Shown piece by piece: positions 21,715-34,065 of a DNA stretch of 64,000 nt. The notes beneath the pieces were generated by a model. That model was not told the DNA's origin. It saw nothing but the letters and a program-made list of their open reading frames with translations, and did no database searches. Every line of letters begins with the position of its first letter. Position 1 is the stretch's first letter. The position numbers and the translations under genes are program-made. The stretch is from assembly GCA_026874595.1 (NCBI GenBank), contig CM049313.1, forward strand, positions 13,513,508 through 13,577,507, read 5' to 3'. This DNA is from Sipunculus nudus. Its lineage: Eukaryota; Annelida; Sipuncula; Golfingiida; Sipunculidae.

Positions 21715-23263
21715 ACAGAATTTCCGTTTGCACAATGCATTTTCGTAAGGTATGTAGTTTGACAAACTAAAAGTCTATGTAAATCAACCGATGGGAAATA
21801 TGAAAATTTTTTTTTCTTCTACCCGGAGTCGTAATTTAAAAAAGGGTTAGATACTGATATAAATGACATTACAAATCGTCATTTTATTAACATCAGTTCC
21901 AACCACGGTACTAAAGTAAGCCAAACTATTGGATTGATAACATTATATACTTAAATGTGTCAAATCAAATATGTATTTTGGATAAAAATTAATTCAGGTG
22001 ATTTTTTCTTCATGAAAATAGTGTATTAACAAGGTCACTTCACAGACTTCTCTTCTGTCCCTTACATCCCTCCACATATTGTTGTATGTCACGCTGAGAT
22101 ACATTTTATAATTTATTGGCTGTGTTTTAAAACAAACTTTGACAAAATACTTTATTTCTCCTGAGAGATATGACTTTATCTTAAAGGTTACCCCTACCCC
22201 TTAGTGGTTAATCATGGTATATGAGCATTTTAGTCGAGTTTCTAGTAAGGGGAACCTTTGAATGGTCTATGTTATAAGGTTTTAAGTGAATGTGTGATGG
22301 TAGGGGACCACTGATACTTTTAAGCTGGGTTGTGCTCATGACGACCTTGGTCAGTTTTTGTAATATGCAATAAGGGCCGCCATTGATGAAAATTCTATTT
22401 CCTTCGATATCCCAATATATCTCTATATATCATGTTAATTGGTCAAATATTGTGTCTAGACCTAGGTTTTCATGGTCAACGATTCAAATAAAACCCTAAT
22501 AGTAACGGTTAACTTCATATTTTAAATTTTAATATGTAAATTAGAGCCACAATTCAGAACAGTCTACTTTCCTAAATATCTAGTCTAACCATGATCGAAA
22601 CTTTCGTCAATGGCGGCCTTAATTTGCATATTACAAAAGTTACCTAAGGTCGTCGTGAGCACTATTCAACTGTAGACTCCTACCACCACAAAACTATCAA
22701 AACACCTTGTACTACAGACAATTCATAGGGACATTTTACTGGCAACTCGACTACAATGCTCGTATACCATAATTAACCGCTTAGAGGTAGGGGTAACCTT
22801 TAAGTAGAATAGCAGTCATATTTCTCTAATGAAACAAATATTTCGTCAAAATTTGTTTTAAAAACAGCAAAGATATTATCACATGTATCCAAGTATAACA
22901 TACAACAATATGTGCATGGATGTTAGTGATGGGAGAGAGATCTGTGAAGTGACCCTATGAATACGCAATATTTAATGAAGAAAACATACCTAAAAATCAT
23001 ATTTTTTATCAAAATACATTTTAGTATCTAATGTCATCATACTATTAGTTTTTCTTACTTTAATAACGTGATTGAACTGGGGTAACCAAAATTGGGGATT
23101 TGTAATGTCATTTATGTAAAAATCTAAAATTGAAAAAAAAATTGGACTCCGGGTATAAGAAAAAAGTAAAATATTAATATTTCCCATAGGTTGATTTTGG
23201 TAGAATTTTATTATTTCTAACTACATACCTTGTGAAAATGCATTGTGCAAACAGAAATTCTGT
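21715..23263. mobile_element. 1.55-kb foldback element with arms of about 690 bp
   Basis: Left arm 21715-22410 and right arm 22605-23263 are inverted copies along their whole length. Matched landmarks (left / right complement) are ACAGAATTTC.GTTTGCACAA, TACCCGGAGTC, ATAAATGACATTACAAAT, CATATTGTTGTATGT, AAAGGTTACCCCTACC and GGCCGCCATTGA. The arms have drifted apart by many substitutions and small indels, so this is not a recent assembly fold. About 195 bp of AT-rich spacer lies between them. No coding frame, hence non-autonomous. No convincing target duplication at the ends. It does not resemble the 33-41 kb elements. Confidence 0.82.
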
Positions 23264-24045
23264 TGCAGTTATTTTGACTTGTTTTCACTAATTATACTGG
23301 ACTAGTAATTCGTGCGACCCACAGGACGGCAGTCACCATAATGATTTTATTTACGACTAGGATAGTATTAGTTTTGTGATAGTTCCCCGTCATAGCCTAA
23401 AATTACATATTCAGTGCAATATCGATGCAATAGGAAGCATCAGACTAAGATACTAATTCCCTCCAAGTTACCTTGTTAGCCAGGATGGTCAGAACTCATA
23501 ATCTGTTTGTCACTGAACAGGTTGTGAGACACAGAGCCGTTTCCATGGTAAAGCAAGAGTGTATACCTGATATTAAAGAAAAGAATATATTTGCAACTAA
23601 ACACACACAAAAATCAAAATGACAATTAACATGTTAAAGCAACCAGTCAATTAAAATCATGATTTGGCTCAAGCGAGACCATTGTGATGACATATTTAGC
23701 CAGCTGTTGTCGCTATGGCAACATTATATTGTAGGAAATATATTTTAGAAACCGTATATGCATTGCAATTAAGAATATAAAAGCACCATATGCATATGTG
23801 AATGTGTATGTGATTATGTGCTTTAGACCATTGCGGTTCCTGGCAAACAAGATGTGAATTCTGCAAGGCCGTTTCATGGTCGTTAATATGACAATGTAAT
23901 TGTAGAATAATATCCTAGATTTTATAAACTAACAAAATGATGGCAAGTCATAAAGACTGTGCAATTAATGTTAAACCATAAAGAATATGGGAATATTTAC
24001 CCAAACTTTTACGGAGCAATGTGTTTCAAATCAGCATGGGCCCTA

Positions 24046-24080
<35 letters not shown>

Positions 24081-24344
24081 CCTGTTCGTCACTCTCCACT
24101 GCAATAACTTCAGTGATCTTCTGTGTCCACTATCTAGAAGGTGTATTTTTGTGTGTGTTCCAACATATTATAAGTTGAAATCTCTGTATGTGGCCCTGAA
24201 TTTCTTTCGTCGGGTTATGCTTCTTTCTGTCATTCTTCCGGGGCCGACAAATATCTGTTCGTCTGTCAATATGCCTACCCGATGACTGTGTGTAAGTTAC
24301 AGATTACAAGCCGAGTTTTTACCTTTAATCTGCTGAAAAAACCC

Positions 24345-24347
<3 letters not shown>
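23264..24347. other. Gene-free stretch with poly(A) tract
   Basis: Holds an A run at 24049-24076, which generates a short lysine-rich frame. Nothing else recognised. Confidence 0.45.

Positions 24348-24415
<68 letters not shown>
24348..24415. repeat. (AT)n microsatellite
   Basis: About 33 AT dinucleotides ending 10 bp before the target duplication of the LINE at 24438. Confidence 0.95.
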
Positions 24416-24416
<1 letters not shown>

Positions 24417-24425
24417 GTGAGTATT

Positions 24426-24437
24426 GTGTATTTAGGC
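24426..24437. repeat. LINE target site duplication, left copy
   Basis: GTGTATTTAGGC, identical to 33030-33041. The 12-bp exact match fixes both ends of the LINE insertion. Confidence 0.85.
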
Positions 24438-24715
24438 GCTGATAGATGGCGCTGATCGAGTAGCACACAGGTAAGACTGGCTCCGGTAAATAGTATCAAT
24501 AGTGATTAAATACATTCACTAAGATTACCTTGCGTGGTTTAAAACTACGCAGTAAGGAACAAAAGTTAACCTGTGTCAGTTTGTATAAAATATTTTAAGT
24601 ATTTCACCATAAATATAAGCCTTTAACTCCGATCAGTAAGTCTTTCCTTGACAACATCAAGGGTGTAAACAAACCCTGGTTACCATATCTCACACAATTG
24701 TTTTTGTATGGAGTA

Positions 24716-25582
24716 ATGTCTTTAAAACTTAATAGTGATAAGAAAAGGGGACTTAGTGACTCTTCAGAAAAAATATCCATTAAATGCCAAAACACAAAAC
24801 GTACCAATATGAATAGATCGACCTGCGACTCTTCTGATGACTATCCACTGGCCAGCCTGGACTTCAGAGATGATAATGCCCCTGTACTCATTGAAGACTC
24901 GGACAAATTTACACTGTTTTTTACAAAGGCATTAACTACTGAGTCAGTACAAAGTGTTTTATAAAGTATCATCGATGCTTCAGTACAACAACAACTAAAA
25001 GTGTACGAGCAGAAAATTAATAAACTCAATGAGCGGGTTGTTCAATTGGAAGACACTGTTTCTGACATGAAAGAAGAGCTGGACACACAACAACAATATT
25101 CTAGAAGGAACTCAGTTCGCATAATAAATACATGGCCAGAACAGAGATGAGAAAATACAGACAGTATGGTAGTGAAAATGGCTAATGATTTAATGGGACT
25201 TAACATGAGCGAACATGATATTGAACGTTCTCACAGAGTGGGACGTCCAGAGCCGCAAGGAAAGCCTAGACAAATCCTTGTTAAATCCTTGTCACACAAG
25301 ACAAAGGAATCAGTAATGAAAAATAAATCCAAACTCAAACTAGCAGGTGAGAGAGCAAAATGTGTTTTTGTAAATGAGGATTTAACGCAAACACGTTTGG
25401 CCATGCTTAAATCCGCTTTACAAATAAAAAGGGACAATCTGATTAACGATTGCTGGACCATAGACGGTGTTGTGTTTGTAAGAGATCAGACAGGGAAGAC
25501 AAATCGCTTTGAGAGCACCAGAAAACTGCAAGCATGGTGGGAGCAACTTATCCAAAATCCCCCCCCCCCCCCCCCCCGGTAG
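24716..25582 (+). pseudogene. LINE ORF1 (coiled coil and RNA-binding-type domain)
   Basis: One frame of 288 codons plus stop, from MSLKLNSDKKRG to a proline run coded by a C-tract, broken by two in-frame stops: TAA at 24962-24964 and TGA at 25148-25150. The first third is a Ser/Asp-rich head. A coiled coil follows (YEQKINKLNERVVQLEDTVS) with the hinge QQQYSRRNSVRI. The C-terminal half (DIERSHRVGRPEPQGKPRQI, then LVKSLSHKTKESVM and KCVFVNEDLT) matches the RRM-like and C-terminal domains of L1/Tx1 ORF1 RNA chaperones. ORF1 proteins coat the element's RNA in the retrotransposition particle. The C-tract at 25560-25577 probably replaced the original end. Confidence 0.8.
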
Positions 25583-26699
25583 TTACTGTGAAACTGTCAG
25601 TGGTGGTCCGCAGCTGTCATCCACTCCAGTTGCTTCTACCATGGACAGAGTGTCCGTCTCTATAATACAGAGGCTTACTAAGTAGGCTACTTCTACCACA
25701 TCAAAATATTGATATTACATGTGATATGCACCCAAATATATGAGTGTATTTGTGTTTATATGGATATGTATATTTATGTGTGTATATATATGTGTGTAAG
25801 TGTGTATATATATGTATATATGTGTGTGTGTGTGTGTGTGTTTATGTATGCAGTGAGGCCTGTGTGGGGGACCAGCTGTGTTTTTGGCTGGGGCTGTTTT
25901 TCGCATTTAGTTATGGTCTTTGGCCGGTGAGGGAGCTTTCGGCCCGCTCGTGACTGGTCTTGGTGAACGTTTTCTTTTTTGTTGGACAGTGGTCGTTCAG
26001 ATAGGTTCCACTGCACTATTAAACAGCATTTTGTCCTCTCTTATAAATAAGCCTACTTTTTTGTTATTGATTGAGGCATTATATTTTTGATACTGTGAAT
26101 ATAATGGCGTTAAGTCATGATAATATTCAACAGTAATCTAAACATGTGCTCAATCCACCATAATCCACATTTATGTAAATGTATATTAGTGTATATGTTT
26201 GTAAGTGTATATTTACTTGTATGAATGTGTCTGCAGTAAAAATAATAGATGGCAAACAATATTTGCCCTTTTTTTTGTCAATAATTTTATCTATGTATTA
26301 TTCAGGTTCTCTCCAATAATTATCTGGAGGACAAACTCGTAGAATGCCGGAGCCAGACCAATAGGTGTACCAAATTGTTCATTTACTTCATTTCATTTTG
26401 GATTTGGGGTAACTTAATCTTTACCTCCAAAAGTATTGTCTAAATTATTAAAGCTTATTCAAATTCTATTTCACACTATCTCGATCAATGTCCAGCGTCT
26501 TCTATTTGTTCAATTTATTTTTGAATATTTCATTTAGCAGTATGACTAATATATCTAAACTATACCAATTGAGAGAATGTGTGACACAGGTACATACATT
26601 TGTAGATTTTTGTGAAATTGCACTATTGAAATTTCATGTGAGTATTATAATGCAAAATATTGTGCTTAAAGTTAAGTCTTTAATAGAGATAATAATATC
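25583..26699 (+). other. LINE inter-ORF region with TG/TA microsatellite
   Basis: Between ORF1 and ORF2. Contains (TG)n/(TATG)n at 25709-25850; the frames over it are low complexity. No other function seen. Confidence 0.7.
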
Positions 26700-29600
26700 A
26701 TGACTGGTTTTTCAGTCATTACCTTAAATGTGAGAGGTCTTCGTGGGTACAGAAAAAGGAGAAAGATTTTTCATTGGTTGCTTGATCATGGTGGAAATCG
26801 GAGTTTGATATTTTTACAAGAGGTGCATAGTTTAAAAAGCGATGAAGATATTTGGAGGGAAGATTGGCAGGGGCTACTCTTTTATCCACATGGGTCAAAC
26901 CAATCGAGGGGTGTAGCTGTATTAATTGGTAAACAAGTTGATATTTCGGAGATAAGCTTCCATACAGACAACGAAGGGGGCACTGTTTATCTGAAAGCAA
27001 ATGTTCAAGGACAATCTTTTTTGTTTATCAATACTTACGCTCCAAACACCGAAACTGAACAAGTACGTTATTTTCATGAAATTGCCGAAAAGCTAAAGCT
27101 TATTGAGTTGGAGCCACATACTAATATAATCTGGTGCGGTGGTTTTAATTTATGTTTTGATAAAATTGATACGCAGGGTGGGAATTTCCAGCCAAAGTTT
27201 GTCCATTGAGAGTGTTCAAGGCTTCATACAAACATATGGATTAATTGATATATGGAGATTAAGGAATCCCTCTTATTCGAATTTCACTTGGAGTAGTAAA
27301 AAAACATACTATAAATAGAAGGCTTGATTATGTTCTAATCTCCAGTAATTTGAATAATCAGGTCAAACAGGTTAATATAATTCCAGCAATTTTAACAGAT
27401 CACTCGGCAGTGAAATGTGACTTCAAATTAACAAGTGGTTGTAAACATGGCCCGTCCTTCTCGAAATTAAATTTGTCACTCCTGGAAGATCCAGTTTTTG
27501 TGTCATCAATGCGAGAAAACATAAAAAAGTGGAAGGAGCATTATGAAAATAAAGATAGGGAAACAAAATGGTGGGAATATCTAACGTTTAAAATTAGAGA
27601 ATATTCAATCTCATATTCTAAAAGAAAATATAGACGTGAAAAGCTTATACTGAAAAACCTAGAGAAAAGTTTAAAGGATGTAAAATTTAACTTGCATAAC
27701 AGTAATAATCAAACGGAGATCGATCAAATATCTCGAGAAATAGATAAGCATAATGAGAAAATAGTCGATGGCTCCATAATAAGTTCTAGAATCACATGGT
27801 TTGAGGAAGGGGAGCGTAATTCAAAGTACTTTATGAATTTGGAAATAATAAAGGCAAAAAAACCATAAGAAAATTATTGTGTAATGGGAAAGATATAACA
27901 GATCAGCGCAAAATTATGATAGAACTGAAAAGATTTTATGAAGAAAAGTACACCTGTACTGGTACATTTTCAAAACAAGAGTGTACACAATTTCTGTCAG
28001 AGTATGATACTCCAGTCCTATCAGATATGCAAGCAGCTAGTTGTGATGGAATGATCTCAGAAAAAGAAGTCCTTTCAACATTGAAACAAATAAAAAATAA
28101 CAAAACTCCCGGAAATGATGGATTGCCAAAAGAATTCTATATAAAATCTCGTCGGGAAGGATCTCGTTAATTGTTTAAACAGATGTTTTGAGGAGGGTAA
28201 GCTAACTACAAGTCAAAGGCAAGCAGTAGTTGATAGAAAAACCAGGTAAAGATAATCGTTTAATCTCATCATGGCGACCAATTAGTTTTTTAAATGTCGA
28301 TTATAAGATATTGAGTTAAATTTTAGCAGGGCGCTTAAAAGCTGTTCTTCCTAATCTTATTAATGAAGACCAAACGGCCTTTGTTCCAGGGAGAAACATT
28401 TGTGAAACGAACCGCTTAATTTGTGATATCTTAGATTATTGTATCAAAGAAAATAAACCTAATATCTTGTTTGCCGTTGATTTTGCTGCTGCTTTCGACT
28501 CCATAGATCATAACTATATGTTCAGTGTTTTGGAAAAGTTTGGCTTCCAGACAGGTTTTATTAAATGGGTACAAATTCTTCATAACGATATCCAAAGCTG
28601 TATTATAAATAACGGTTACACTACGGGATATGTCAGAGTAGCATAAGGTACCAGACAAGGAGACCCCCTGGCGCCATATTTGTTTGTCATGGCAATTGAA
28701 ATTCTAGCAATAATGGTACGTAAATCTGTTTCTATCAAAGGGATTAATATTAACGGCTTTGAAATTAAACAGTGTATGTATGCAGACGATACCACATTTT
28801 TTCTGAAAGGCATAGACTCAATGGTTGCATTATGCTTAGTGTTGGATAATTTTGCGCAGTTTTCGTCTATTAAGATAAATTATGAAAAATATGAAGCAGC
28901 ATGGACAACGAAGCAACCTGTGTATAATAAAATGGAACGTTTTAAATGGATAGACCTTAATACCGAAGCACTAAAAATATTAGGGATATGGCATACACAT
29001 GATAAAAATCTTTCCAATGTATTAAATTTTACTAAAATCTTGGAACAGTTAATCCACTTCTAAATGTATGGAGACAGAGGCCTTTAACCATATTTGGTAA
29101 AAATGTGATCTTAAAATCCTTAGGCATTTCAAAAAATAATATACGTAACAAACATTCTGGAACCACCCAGAGAATTCGTTAAGACAGTAAAAAATGTCAT
29201 GGTTGATTTCATATGGCATGGAAGGAAACCAAAAATAAAATATAATGTCCTTATCAATAACTATGAGAACGGTGGCTTAAGGTTGCCTGATATTGATACA
29301 ATAATAGAATCTCAGAGATTTATGTGGATGAAGAAAATCATCACAGGTGACACGAGAAAGTATGCAATAATACCTAATCTTTACTTAAAACGCGTTGGTG
29401 GAATGAAAAGTATCAGAGGTAAATTGGATTCTGAAATTTAAAAAATAGGAATGTCATCTTTTTATTTACGTTGCCTTGATGTATGGCACTCTGTTACTTC
29501 CGGGGAACCATTAAGTAAAGAAACAGTCTTGACACAACATCTATGGAATAATAGATACATCAAGGTAGGAGGTAAATCAGTCTATTATTATTTTCTTGAT

Positions 29601-30149
29601 ATTCTTGGTATAAAATATGTTCGTGATTTGTACAATGACAGAGGTGAAAGAAGAAAATTTGATGAAGTTGTAGCAAAAAACAGTTATGCTTACAAGAAAT
29701 TCTATATCCACTTGATAGCTCTGCAAAGGGCTGTTCCACAAAAATGGTTTCATGATAATGATTTTAACAGATATTTTGAGGTTAATAGTGCTTATGAATT
29801 AAATAATGTATTTATATCCTACAATGACGTTGTTCTAGATTTGGACAAACTCACATTCAGAAGTATCTACAACAAAATAATATCATGTAAAACTTCTGAA
29901 CCAATCTTCAAAATAAAGTTACCAAACCTTTATAAAGACTTTAACTTGAAACGAGCAATTAATTACGTTTATAGGACCACTCTGGACAAGTATCTAAGGC
30001 AATTCCAGTTTAGAATTCTGCATAACATCCTTTCTGTGAACGAAAATCTATTTAGTATGAGGATAACAGACACAAACAGATGCTCTTATTGTTTCACTGA
30101 AAATAAATCTATTTATCATTTATTCTGTGAATGTCACATTTCCAAAAAC
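26700..30149 (+). pseudogene. LINE ORF2 (endonuclease + reverse transcriptase), first copy
   Basis: Starts MTGFSVITLNVRGLRGYR. The endonuclease has the N (LNVRG), E (FLQEVHS) and TDH (LTDHSAV) motifs, but the conserved GDFN reads GGFN, so a catalytic aspartate is lost. Pieces follow in different frames: 27350-27868 (linker), 27877-28170 (NNKTPGNDGLPKEFY), about 28370-28640 (FVPGRN; FAVDFAAAFDSID), 28680-29063 (YADD at QCMYADDTTFF), 29199-29441 and 29451-30147 (C-terminal CSYCFTENKSIYHLFCECH). Lesions include a frameshift in SRREGSR, TAA after KILS near 28314 and TAA at 28644, just before RQGDP. The copy breaks off at 30149, where the duplicated segment starts. Confidence 0.85.
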
Positions 30150-32515
30150 GTTCTAGAATCACATGGTTTGAGGAAGGGGAGCGTAATTCAAAGTACTTTA
30201 TGAATTTGGAAATAATAAAGGCAAAAAAACCATAAGAAAATTATTGTGTAATGGGAAAGATATAACAGATCAGCGCAAAATTATGATAGAACTGAAAAGA
30301 TTTTATGAAGAAAAGTACACCTGTACTGGTACATTTTCAAAACAAGAGTGTACACAATTTCTGTCAGAGTATGATACTCCAGTCCTATCAGATATGCAAG
30401 CAGCTAGTTGTGATGGAATGATCTCAGAAAAAAAAGTCCTTTCAACATTGAAACAAATAAAAAATAACAAAACTCCCGGAAATGATGGATTGCCAAAAGA
30501 ATTCTATATAAAATCTCGTCGGGAAGGATCTCGTTAATTGTTTAAACAGATGTTTTGAGGAGGGTAAGCTAACTACAAGTCAAAGGCAAGCAGTAGTTGA
30601 TAGAAAAACCAGGTAAAGATAATCGTTTAATCTCATCATGGCGACCAATTAGTTTTTTAAATGTCGATTATAAGATATTGAGTTAAATTTTAGCAAGGCG
30701 CTTAAAAGCTGTTCTTCCTAATCTTATTAATGAAGGCCAAACGGCCTTTGTTCCAGGGAGAAACATTTGTGAAACGAACCGCTTAATTTGTGATATCTTA
30801 GATTATTGTATCAAAGAAAATAAACCTAATATATTGTTTGCCGTTGATTTTGCTGCTGCTTTCGACTCCATAGATCATAACTATATGTTCAGTGTTTTGG
30901 AAAAGTTTGGCTTCCAGACAGGTTTTATTAAATGGGTACAAATTCTTCATAACGATATCCAAAGCTGTATTATAAATAACGGTTACACTACGGGATATGT
31001 CAGAGTAGCAAAAGGTAGCAGACAAGGAGACCCCCTGGCGCCATATTTGTTTGTCATGGCAATTGAAATTCTAGCAATAATGGTACGTAAATCTGTTTCT
31101 ATCAAAGGGATTAATATTAACGGCTTTGAAATTAAACAGTGTATGTATGCAGACGATACCACATTTTTTCTGAAAGGCATAGACTCAATGGTTGCATTAT
31201 GCTTAGTGTTGGATAATTTTGCGCAGCTTTCGTCTATTAAGATAAATTATGAAAAATATGAAGCAGCATGGACAACGAAGCAACCTGTGTATAATAAAAT
31301 GGAACGTTTTAAATGGATAGACCTTAATACCGAAGCACTAAAAATATTAGGGATATGGCATACACATGATAAAAATCTTTTCAATGTATTAAATTTTACT
31401 AAAATCTTGGAACAGTTAAAGACACTTCTAAATGTATGGAGACAGAGGCCTTTAACCATATTTAGTAAAAATGTGATCTTAAAATCCTTAGGCATTTCAA
31501 AAAATAATATACGTAACAAACATTCTGGAACCACCAAGAGAATTCGTTAAGACAGTAAAAAATGTCATGGTTGATTTCATATGGCATGGAAGGAAACCAA
31601 AAATAAAATATAATGTCCTTATTAATAACTATGAGAACGGTGGCTTAAGGTTGCCTGATATTGATACAATAATAGAATCCAGAGATTTATGTCGATGAAG
31701 AAAATCATCACAGGTGACACGAGAAAGTATGCAATAATACCTAATCTTTACTTAAAACGCGTTGGTGGAATGAAAAGTATCAGATGTAACTTGGATTCTG
31801 AAATTTAAAAAATAGGAATGTCATCTTTTTATTTACGTTGCCTTGATGTATGTCACTCTGTTACTTCCGGGGAACCATTAAGTAAAGAAACAGTCTTGAC
31901 ACAACATCTATGGAATAATAGATACATCAAGGTAGGAGGTAAATCAGTCTATTATTATTTTCTTGATATTCTTGGTATAAAATATGTTCGTGATTTGTAC
32001 AATAACAGAGGTGAAAGAAGAAAATTTGATGAAGTTGTAGCAAAAAACAGTTTGCTTACAACAAATTCTATATCCACTTGATAGCTCTGCAAAGGGCTAT
32101 TCCACAAAAATGGTTTCATGATAATGATTTTAACAGATATTTTGAGGTTAATAGTGCTTCTGAATTAAATAATGTATTTATATCCTACAATGACGTTGTT
32201 CTAGATTTGGACAAACTCACATTCAGAAGTATCTACAACAAAATAATATCATGTAAAACTTCTGAACCAATCTTCAAAATAAAGTTACCAAACCTTTATA
32301 AAGACTTTAACTTGAAACGAGCAATTAATTACGTTTATAGGACCACTCTGGACATGTATCTAAGGCAATTCCAGTTTAGAATTCTGCATAACATCCTTTC
32401 TGTGAACGAAAATCTATTTAGTATGAGGATAACAGACACAAACAGATGTTCTTATTGTTTCACTGAAAATAAATCTATTTATCATTTATTCTGTGAATGT
32501 CACATTTCCAAAAAC
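27783..32515. repeat. 2.37-kb direct tandem duplication inside the LINE
   Basis: Unit 27783-30149 is followed without gap by 30150-32515. The junction reads TCCAAAAAC|GTTCTAGAAT; the parental contexts are TAATAAGTTCTAGAAT (27777) and TCCAAAAACTTTTACTT (32507), so there is no appreciable microhomology. Shared inactivating mutations show that the element was already dead when duplicated. Confidence 0.9.
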
Positions 32516-32812
32516 TTTTACTTGCAAATTAAGTCTTGGGCTAAGAACTTTGGATTAGATAGGCCAAGCCTCGGTCGTCAACTTTTATACACTGGAGCAG
32601 AAAAATCAGAACATGCTGCCCTTGTAAATATGTTGATGTTGGTCTACAAGATCATGGTCTTTAGTAATAGGAATAATCTGGCACTTCTTTCATTGGATCA
32701 GTATGTGACAAAACTGACAAGATTTGAATATCTTGAACGCAAACAATGTACCTACAGGATACAAAAATTGTATACTGGAAATTTGAGTTTTTGTTATATC
32801 TTAAAGTCATGA
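30150..32812 (+). pseudogene. LINE ORF2, duplicated segment and true C-terminus
   Basis: 30150-32515 repeats 27783-30149 at about 99% identity; sequence past 32515 occurs only here and completes ORF2 to its stop at 32810-32812. Frames: 30244-30537, 30834-31550 (FAVDFAAAFDSID, AKGSRQGDPLAPYL, MYADDTTFF), 31818-32081 and 32078-32812. It keeps the lesions of the first copy (same SRREGSR frameshift, same TAA after KILS) but lacks the later TAA before RQGDP. It has its own changes, such as deletions near 31680 and 32050. The C-terminal Cys/His motif is CSYCFTENKSIYHLFCECH. Confidence 0.87.
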
Positions 32813-33029
32813 AAATTTCTAAAACTAAATGAACCGTGACAGATTTATATGGTACTCGCATGAAAAACATGGAATTGTACTTTTACAATTACACTGTTAT
32901 TTGGTTTGTAATTCACTGTTGTAAGTTTCATAATAGTCTTTGATGTCAATGATGAAACCTATTTTTCGAAAATAAAGAACAAGTACAAATCTGAGACATC
33001 ATAGAAGAAAAAAATAAAAAAAAAAATAA
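32813..33029 (+). other. LINE 3' UTR and A-rich tail
   Basis: Non-coding, with AATAAA near 32970 and a degenerate A-rich end (GAAGAAAAAAATAAAAAAAA) abutting the right target duplication. Confidence 0.75.
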
Positions 33030-33041
33030 GTGTATTTAGGC
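33030..33041. repeat. LINE target site duplication, right copy
   Basis: GTGTATTTAGGC, exact match to 24426-24437. Confidence 0.85.
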
Positions 33042-33185
33042 TAAAAATCCGTGTGTATTATCACCATGTTTTACCGTATCTGGAAAGTTTATTTTTTCCC
33101 ATTTTTTCCCATCTTGGCCATGGATTACCGTGGTTCGTACGGAAGCGTATTGCTGCCACCTGGTAAAAGAAAAATAAATTATTTA

Positions 33186-33413
33186 TCTCGTACGTACGAC
33201 ATAGTATCTCGTACGTACGACATAGTATCTCGTACGTACGACATAGTATCCCGTACGTACGACATAGTATCCCGTACGTACGACATATTATCTCGTACGT
33301 ACGACATAATATCTCGTACGTACGACATAGTATCTCGTACGTACGACATAGTATCTCGTACGTACGACATACTATCTCGTACGTACGACATATTATCTCG
33401 TACGTACGACATA
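33186..33413. repeat. Left subterminal array of E1, 11 x 21 bp
   Basis: Unit core ATCTCGTACGTACGACAT plus a 3-bp link; the centre TCGTACGTACGA is a perfect palindrome and the whole unit is an imperfect one. Copies differ at the link (AGT, ATT, AAT, ACT) and at one T/C. The 21-bp length keeps frames open on both strands (SRTYDIV on +; MSYVRDT on -); these are not genes. Confidence 0.95.
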
Positions 33414-34065
33414 ATTAATCTTCCGCATCTGAATCACAGAATACACAACAGGCCAACTGATATATGTATAAGCATTATATATATGTTAAATAATGCGTGT
33501 TCGTACCCTAACTACACAACATCTTCACCTTGCAAACCGTCGGAACACCGTTGAAAAGAAAAAAAAATACACATGTTTATTAATGCATTTATCTTTTTAT
33601 TTATTTTTACTATAAATTAAAATGCTATTGATTTATTGTTGTTTCTTTGTGTTAACGTTTCGGAAATATTGCAAGGAAAAGAAATTTATCAAATCGTTGT
33701 CTGCCAGTCATTTACAGAACTTTCATTTTTAAATAGGTAATTAATTCTGTTAGCAGTGTAATATTAATAAGAAAAAATTATTGCCTTTGTCAAATTGAAA
33801 CTACCTTTTGGAGAAGGAAGGGTTCGGACAAGAGGTACAGCTAACAAATAGCCTGATTGTAAGTAATTGAGAATTGATATATGTAGGGTAGGTTTCTTAT
33901 ATTCCTTAATTGATCTGTATAAGAACTAGATTTATGACATAACGCACAGTGTCACTCGTTCTACCGTAAACACTAAGTTCAACTGATGGGATCAAGCACT
34001 TCGTTTCATAATATATGAATCAGGAACCTCTCCTTACGGGCATCTCTGTATTACAGACACCTCTA

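Larger units (their letters stand above)
24438..33029 (+). mobile_element. L1/Tx1-type LINE, full length, dead, with internal tandem duplication
   Basis: Order: 5' UTR (24438-24715), ORF1 (24716-25582), a 1.1-kb inter-ORF spacer with a TG/TA microsatellite (25709-25850), ORF2 with endonuclease and reverse transcriptase (26700 onward), a 3' UTR after 32812 with AATAAA near 32970, and an A-rich tail ending at 33029. A 12-bp duplication, GTGTATTTAGGC, flanks it. Total 8.59 kb; removing the 2.37-kb internal duplication gives 6.2 kb, normal for L1-like elements. Clade call is from NVRGLRGYRKRRKIFHWL in the endonuclease, the WFEEGERNSKYFMNLE linker and NNKTPGNDGLPKEFY in the polymerase. Many stops and frameshifts make it inactive. 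Confidence 0.88.

Noticed and set aside
21715-23263. Assembly fold or chimeric read
   Set aside because: The two arms differ by many substitutions and indels spread along their length, unlike a technical palindrome.
25709-26016. Frames over the TG/TA tract
   Set aside because: Microsatellite between ORF1 and ORF2 of the LINE.
30150-32515. Second independent LINE insertion
   Set aside because: No 5' target duplication or tail at the junction, no remaining 3' part of the first copy, and both copies share old inactivating mutations.
33186-33413. CRISPR array
   Set aside because: Repeats are contiguous with no spacers, the genome is animal, and the arrays are inverted at the two ends of a foldback element.
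33051-33554. 167-codon frame with SRTYDIV repeats (and its mirror at 39535-40053)
   Set aside because: Produced by a 21-bp palindromic array that stays open on both strands; flanks inside the frame are non-coding element sequence.
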